NCBI GenBank assembly: GCA_025966175.1
Contig: JAOPVN010000618.1
Location: forward strand, 1 to 17,207
Source: Modestobacter sp.
GTDB lineage: Bacteria > Actinomycetota > Actinomycetes > Mycobacteriales > Geodermatophilaceae
Direction of reading: 5' to 3'
DNA length: 17,207 nt
In this document: positions 13,198-17,207 of the stretch, one piece after another
How the letters are laid out: each line of letters opens with the position of its first letter
Numbering within the stretch: position 1 is the first letter of the stretch
Made by a program: the position numbers and the translations under genes
The notes under the pieces: generated by a model
The model's input: only the letters and a program-made list of their open reading frames with translations
Databases searched by the model: none
What the model was told of the DNA's origin: nothing

Positions 13198-15510
13198 TCA
13201 GACCCGCGTCTCGTCGAGCAGGGGGTCGTGCGCGTCGACCAGCCAGGCGAGGAACTCATCGACCGGCATGGGGCGGGCGATCGCGTAGCCCTGCGCGACG
13301 TCGCAGCCGAGCCGCGCCAGCACGGCGCCGGTCGCCATGTCCTCCACACCCTCGGCCACGAGGGTGAGCCCGAGGTCGTGAGCGAGCGCGACGGTGTGCT
13401 GCACGATCGCCGCAGCGCGGGAGTCGCGGTCCACGTCCGCCGTCAGAGTGCGATCGAGCTTGAGCTCGTCGGCCGGCAGGTGCCGGAGGTAGGCCAGCGA
13501 GCTGTAGCCCGTGCCGTAGTCGTCGATCGACGTCCGGACGCCGAGGCGGCGCATGTCGGCGAGCACGGCCCGGCCGCGCTCCGGGTCCGCCATCAGGGTG
13601 TCCTCGACCAGCTCCAGCGTCAAGGCGTGCGTCGGCAACCCGTGCCTGAGCAAGGCCGCAGCGACCTTGCTGGGCATGTCCAGGTCGGTGACGTTCGCCG
13701 CCGACAGGTTCACCGAGACGGGGATCTGCCGGTCCGGCCACCAGCGGCTGGCGGCCGCGAGGGACAGCTCGAGCACCGTCTCGGCCAGCGGGCGCATCAG
13801 CCCGGCCTGCTCGGCCGCGGGCAGGAGATCGGCCGGGGACAGCAGCCCTCGGGTCGGGTGCTGCCACCGGACCAGGGCCTCGGTGCCGACGACGCTGCCG
13901 TCGCGCAGGTCCACCTGCGGCTGCAGGTAGACGACGAGCTGGTGGTCGGTGAGCGCAGTGCGCAAGTCCTCCATGGTGCGCAGCCGGTCGCTTCCTGAGC
14001 CTCCGGTGACCGGGTCGGGGATGTGGACGTGTACGCCCTCCTGCCCGTTCTTGGCGTTGTACATCGCGACGTCGGCGCACCGCAGCAGCTCCGACATGCT
14101 GGCGGCCGGGACCGGGCTCGTGGCGACGCCGATGCTGACGCCGACGTGCAGCCGGATCCCCTCCACCGTGAACGGCTGGCGCAGCAACTCGCGCAGCCGG
14201 TGGGCGAGTGCCTGCGCTTCGTCGACGTCCGTGTCGGGCAGGAGGACGGCGAACTCGTCGCCGCCGAGCCGGGCCAGGAGGTCCCCGGCGCGCAGGGCGT
14301 TGCCCAACCTCGGGCCCACCTGGCGCAGCAGATCGTCACCGGCGGGGTGTCCGAGACTGTCGTTGACCTCCTTGAACCCGTCGAGGTCGAGTAGGAGCAG
14401 GGCGGCGGGTCGGCTGGCACTGGCCGCGTCGACGATCCGCTTGGCCCGCTCCAGCAACGCACGGCGGTTGGCCAGGCCGGTGAGCTCGTCGGTACGGGCT
14501 TCCTCCTTGATCTGGTTGTACCCACGGACCTCGCGGAAGGTCACGGCGACGCGCACGATCCCCGCCAGGACGCAGGAGATGGCCAGCCAGGCGGACACCG
14601 TCGGCATGGGGCGCGCCCAGCCGGCGCCGAGGACGAAGAGGCTTGCCCCGGTGCAGGCCAGCGGCACGGCCAGCAGCCGCCACCCCAGGCGCGAGCCACC
14701 GCCGGCGTCGACCGGTGTGGGCCGGTCGCGACCCCCCGTCGCTGCCGCTGCCACGAGTGCCACGCCGACCAGCCAGCCGAGCTCCAGCGGGCCGCCGGGG
14801 CGGTACTCGTCCGCGGCCTGGAGGGCGAACAGGACGATCTCCGACACGCAGACGCAGCAGAGGGACGCGGTCAGCAGGAGGAGTGTGCGGTCCAGGCGCA
14901 CCCCGAGGATGGAGCCGACGGACACGAGGACGGCCAGCAGCAGGAGTCCGGTGACCGGGCCGGTCATCTCGGTCAGTGCGACCGCCGCGTGGCCAGGGCT
15001 GGGCACGAGGTACGGGCCCAGGAGGAAGGCGAACCCGGCGGCGAGGCTGCCCAGGGCGCCGATGATGCCGTCGAGCCACATGCTGGTGTGGAAGCGGGGC
15101 ACCCGGACCCTGATCAACGCGATCAACGGTACGTAGAGGAGCACGTAGCCGGCCAGGGACACCCCGGCGGCCAGCGCAGACGGGGAACCGGTGCCGTCGA
15201 CGCCGGCGGCCAGCACACGCAGGGCGTTGCCGACCGCGCTCAGCGTCAGGGCAATGCCGAGGCCTGACCAGGCGATCCGCTCGGTCCGCACTCGTACCGC
15301 CGCCGCGGCGCACGCCATGGCCGCGGCCAGGTAGGGCAGGTTGTACAGGACGACGTCGTAGGCCGTGGCCCAGACCGCTCCCCCCGGGCGGCCTCCGACG
15401 CCCGTGGCGTACAGCGCGGTCAGCCCGGTGGCGACGAGCAGCGCCGGATCGGGACGCCGACGCGTCCTCGTCGATCGTCCGGGCGGACTCATACCTCGCC
15501 ATCGGCTCAT
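13198..15510 (-). CDS. Membrane-bound GGDEF-EAL protein (diguanylate cyclase/c-di-GMP phosphodiesterase)
   Basis: This 770-residue protein has about ten hydrophobic segments in residues 22-325 (an uncharacterised MASE-like sensor), then a GGDEF domain (about 335-495) and an EAL domain (about 512-760). The cyclase site is intact (GGDEF 416-420), with the product-inhibition I-site RAGD (407-410) exactly five residues before it. The EAL domain keeps EAL (544-546), NLS (601-603), E633, DDYGTG (663-668), Lys684 and Glu720, all expected for metal-dependent c-di-GMP hydrolysis. Both activities therefore look possible, with the membrane part choosing between them. The start is ambiguous: ATG 15510 (AAGGG only three bases away) or the ATG six codons later. 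Its neighbours do not reveal the signal. Confidence 0.93.
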   Translation of the reverse strand: MSRWRGMSPPGRSTRTRRRPDPALLVATGLTALYATGVGGRPGGAVWATAYDVVLYNLPYLAAAMACAAAAVRVRTERIAWSGLGIALTLSAVGNALRVLAAGVDGTGSPSALAAGVSLAGYVLLYVPLIALIRVRVPRFHTSMWLDGIIGALGSLAAGFAFLLGPYLVPSPGHAAVALTEMTGPVTGLLLLAVLVSVGSILGVRLDRTLLLLTASLCCVCVSEIVLFALQAADEYRPGGPLELGWLVGVALVAAAATGGRDRPTPVDAGGGSRLGWRLLAVPLACTGASLFVLGAGWARPMPTVSAWLAISCVLAGIVRVAVTFREVRGYNQIKEEARTDELTGLANRRALLERAKRIVDAASASRPAALLLLDLDGFKEVNDSLGHPAGDDLLRQVGPRLGNALRAGDLLARLGGDEFAVLLPDTDVDEAQALAHRLRELLRQPFTVEGIRLHVGVSIGVATSPVPAASMSELLRCADVAMYNAKNGQEGVHVHIPDPVTGGSGSDRLRTMEDLRTALTDHQLVVYLQPQVDLRDGSVVGTEALVRWQHPTRGLLSPADLLPAAEQAGLMRPLAETVLELSLAAASRWWPDRQIPVSVNLSAANVTDLDMPSKVAAALLRHGLPTHALTLELVEDTLMADPERGRAVLADMRRLGVRTSIDDYGTGYSSLAYLRHLPADELKLDRTLTADVDRDSRAAAIVQHTVALAHDLGLTLVAEGVEDMATGAVLARLGCDVAQGYAIARPMPVDEFLAWLVDAHDPLLDETRV

Positions 15511-15785
15511 TGCCCTTGCGGCCGCACCAAGAGCGGCACCAAGTCACCTGAACGGGTGAGCCTCGATCGTGGGCGGGTCCCGGGAATGCGCGGTCGACTC
15601 CCGGGCGAGGCCGGGAGGTGCGTGGACGCCGGCCTGGAGGCCTGCTGAGGTGCTGTCGCTCGGCGGTCGGGTTTTCCCATGTACGGCGAAGGGCTGCCCG
15701 ACGTCGCGAGACGGTTCGAGCTGTCGTCTCCACAGGTGACAGCGGATCGTCGTCCACTGACCTCTGGTCCGTGGACGCCCTCGGA
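15511..15785 (-). other. 275-bp intergenic region upstream of the GGDEF-EAL gene
   Basis: No gene is supported here. It contains the ligD terminator (15752-15776), a hairpin CTCCCGG-N6-CCGGGAG (15598-15617) and the dyad TCACC-N6-GGTGA (15544-15559), about 35 bases before the GGDEF-EAL start. The last two could be regulatory. No clear promoter was found. Confidence 0.5.
15752..15776 (-). terminator. Terminator hairpin after the LigD polymerase gene
   Basis: GTCCAC and GTGGAC pair outside, and GACC/GGTC pair inside, with a single 1x1 mismatch between and a 3-base loop (25 bases in all). It begins nine bases after the stop codon on the minus strand. Confidence 0.55.
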
Positions 15786-16853
15786 TCAGCCGTTGGCGCT
15801 GGTGGAGCGCTTGGCGCGGCTGGGCTGCACCCGCATCGGCTCGCCGGGCATCTTCGGGTAGTCCGGGGGATAGGGCAGGTCGCCCAGGCCGGCGTCGGTC
15901 GCCTGCTTCTCGGCCAGCTCCAGCAGCGGCTCGATGCCGAAGGCGTGGTCGGCCAGCCCGGCGTGCTTGTCCCCGACGGCCTTGAACCTGGCCGGCATGG
16001 TCCGGACGTCGAAGTCGAAGGGCGTCACCTCCGGGAGCTCGTCCCAGTCGACCGGGGCCGAGACGGGTGCGTGCGGCTTGGGCCGGATCGAGTACGCCGA
16101 GGCGATCGTGCGGTCCCTGGCCATCTGGTTGTAGTCGATGAAGATCTTCTCGCCCCGCTCCTCCTTCCACCAGGACATCGTCACGCGCTCGGGCAGCCGC
16201 CGTTCCAGCTCGCGGCCGAAGGCGATGACCGCGCCGCGGACCTCCTGGAAGGTCCAGCGCGGCTGGATGGGCACGTAGATGTGCACGCCCCGGCCACCGG
16301 AGGTCTTCGGCCAGCCCTGCAGGCCGAACTCGGCGAGCAGTTCACGCACGTGCGGCGCCACCCACACCGCGTCGGAGAAGTCGGTGCCCGGTTGCGGGTC
16401 GAGGTCGATGCGGATCTGGTCCGGCGTCTCGACGTCGCCCTTGCTCACCGGCCACGGGTGGAAGGTCAGGGTCCCGAGGTTGGCGCACCAGGCCACCACG
16501 GCCACCGAGTCGGGCGCGATCTCGTCGGCGGTCCGGCCGCTGGGGAACGTGATGTGCGCCGTCGGCACCCACGGCGGGGCGTTCCTGGGCACCCGCTTCT
16601 GATAGAAGGCATCGCCGGTGTTGTCCACCCGCGTGGAGATGCGGGCGCCCTCGAAGACGCCGCCGGGCCAGCGCTCCAGCGTCGTCGGCCGGTCCTTCAG
16701 CGCGAAGAGGATGCCCTCCCCGACGGCGACGAAGTACTCGACGACGTCGATCTTCCGGATGCCCTTGTCGGCGAAGTACGGCTTCTCCGGGTTGGAGACG
16801 CGCACCTCGTGGCCGTCGATCTCGAGGACGACGGCGTCCTTGCTGCTGGCCAT
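15786..16853 (-). CDS. Stand-alone LigD polymerase-domain protein (NHEJ primase-polymerase)
   Basis: This 355-residue protein is a complete LigD PolDom (archaeo-eukaryotic primase fold) without ligase or nuclease domains. Visible features are the opening VRVSNPEKPYF (18-27), the catalytic DLD (Asp150, Asp152), SGGRGVHIYVPI (185-196), third Asp240 in IFIDYNQMARDRTIASAYS and the usual C-terminal tail PYPPDYPKMPGEP. In actinobacteria such proteins extend or fill ends, with a preference for ribonucleotides, during Ku-dependent repair; other copies act in base-excision repair. No ku or ligase gene is nearby. ATG 16853 has AAGGAAG about six bases upstream. The last 19 codons include the 33-base segment duplicated at 11613-11645. 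It follows the hydrolase gene by 33 bases. Confidence 0.93.
   Translation of the reverse strand: MASSKDAVVLEIDGHEVRVSNPEKPYFADKGIRKIDVVEYFVAVGEGILFALKDRPTTLERWPGGVFEGARISTRVDNTGDAFYQKRVPRNAPPWVPTAHITFPSGRTADEIAPDSVAVVAWCANLGTLTFHPWPVSKGDVETPDQIRIDLDPQPGTDFSDAVWVAPHVRELLAEFGLQGWPKTSGGRGVHIYVPIQPRWTFQEVRGAVIAFGRELERRLPERVTMSWWKEERGEKIFIDYNQMARDRTIASAYSIRPKPHAPVSAPVDWDELPEVTPFDFDVRTMPARFKAVGDKHAGLADHAFGIEPLLELAEKQATDAGLGDLPYPPDYPKMPGEPMRVQPSRAKRSTSANG
15813..15845. repeat. 33-bp direct repeat, copy B (inside the ligD-like gene)
   Basis: This is the parental copy of the repeat, lying in the coding sequence for the conserved GEPMRVQPSRA segment at the end of the polymerase-domain protein. It is identical to 11613-11645. 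Confidence 0.9.
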
Positions 16854-16886
16854 GGGGGCTTCCTTACCGCTGAGGGACGGCGAGTG

Positions 16887-17207
16887 TCACGCAGGGCAGG
16901 TGAGCCCGTCCATGGGCGCCTTCAGGTCGACCAGGTAGTTGTTCACCACGTCGGTGATGCACCGGGTCTTCGGATAGGCGGTGTGCCCCGCGTTCTGCCA
17001 GGTCAGCAGGACGGCGGCGTCGAGGTCCTCGGCCAGGTCCAGGGCGCCCGGCAGGGGCGTGACCGGGTCGCCGCTGTTCCCGATGACGACGATCGGGGCG
17101 CTGCCCTCGGCGTCCCGCTCGGGCAGCGGGGTTCGTTCCGCCTCCCACCCCGAGCAGGTGTAGAGGCCGGTTGCGGCGCCCGCACCGAAGAAGGGATACC
17201 TGGCGTC
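16887..17207 (-). CDS. Alpha/beta hydrolase, TAP-like C-terminal part (gene begins beyond the window)
   Basis: The last 107 codons are present and the frame is open through the right edge. VVIGNSGDPVTPLPGALDLA and LLTWQNAGHTAY are the typical TAP-like C-terminal domain of secreted tripeptidyl-aminopeptidase-type serine hydrolases: the Asp in GD and the His in GH complete the catalytic triad, with the nucleophile serine outside the window. Cysteines in YTCSGW, KTRCITD and GLTCPA-stop are typical of the exported forms, so secretion is likely. The stop is 33 bases before the LigD polymerase start on the same strand, so co-transcription is possible although no functional link is known. Confidence 0.88.
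   Translation of the reverse strand, partial: DARYPFFGAGAATGLYTCSGWEAERTPLPERDAEGSAPIVVIGNSGDPVTPLPGALDLAEDLDAAVLLTWQNAGHTAYPKTRCITDVVNNYLVDLKAPMDGLTCPA

Noticed and set aside
1..17207. tRNA, rRNA, CRISPR array, integrase or phage genes
   Set aside because: A read of both strands showed no regularly spaced repeats, no cloverleaf with a convincing T-loop and no such protein families; very short RNAs cannot be excluded by eye.

Overview
The window is GC-rich, uses GTG starts often and carries families common in Actinomycetota: a stand-alone LigD polymerase domain, a TAP-like C-terminal hydrolase, a mycofactocin-type SDR and an apparently leaderless GntR-family regulator gene. I infer a high-GC actinomycete, perhaps near Geodermatophilaceae. 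That placement is an impression and was not tested.

Left part (1-2927): the 5' end of a dihydropyrimidinase/hydantoinase gene and a FadR-type GntR regulator lie on the minus strand. Divergent from the regulator is a two-gene operon of an SsuE/MsuE-type NAD(P)H:FMN reductase and a flavin-reductase-domain protein, joined by a GTGA overlap. No partner flavin-dependent monooxygenase is visible.

Centre (2962-11242): a sugar or polyol uptake and catabolism locus. A ROK-family repressor is divergent from a plus-strand series: two-domain sugar ABC ATPase, RbsC-type permease, lipoprotein binding protein and a TIM-barrel sugar isomerase/epimerase. An 18-bp perfect hairpin follows. A second pair then encodes a divergent Gfo/Idh/MocA oxidoreductase that lacks the usual EKP lysine and an SDR resembling mycofactocin-coupled dehydrogenases, ending at another hairpin. 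Import, then oxidation or epimerisation of an unidentified carbohydrate, is the natural reading. The ROK/ABC intergenic region holds a good plus-strand promoter and an inverted-repeat operator candidate.

Right part (11243-17207): a small two-helix membrane protein; a minus-strand pair made of an S-adenosylmethionine-decarboxylase-like protein and a GNAT/autoinducer-synthase-like protein one base apart; a short ORF carrying a duplicate of the LigD C-terminal tail; a membrane GGDEF-EAL protein with both motifs and the I-site intact; a stand-alone LigD polymerase-domain protein; and the 3' end of a TAP-like alpha/beta hydrolase gene.

The most unusual items are the AdoMetDC-like/GNAT pair, the 33-bp exact duplication of the ligD 3' end downstream of that pair, and the Gfo/Idh-mycofactocin-SDR combination in an ABC sugar locus. 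I saw no tRNA, rRNA, CRISPR array, transposase or integrase.
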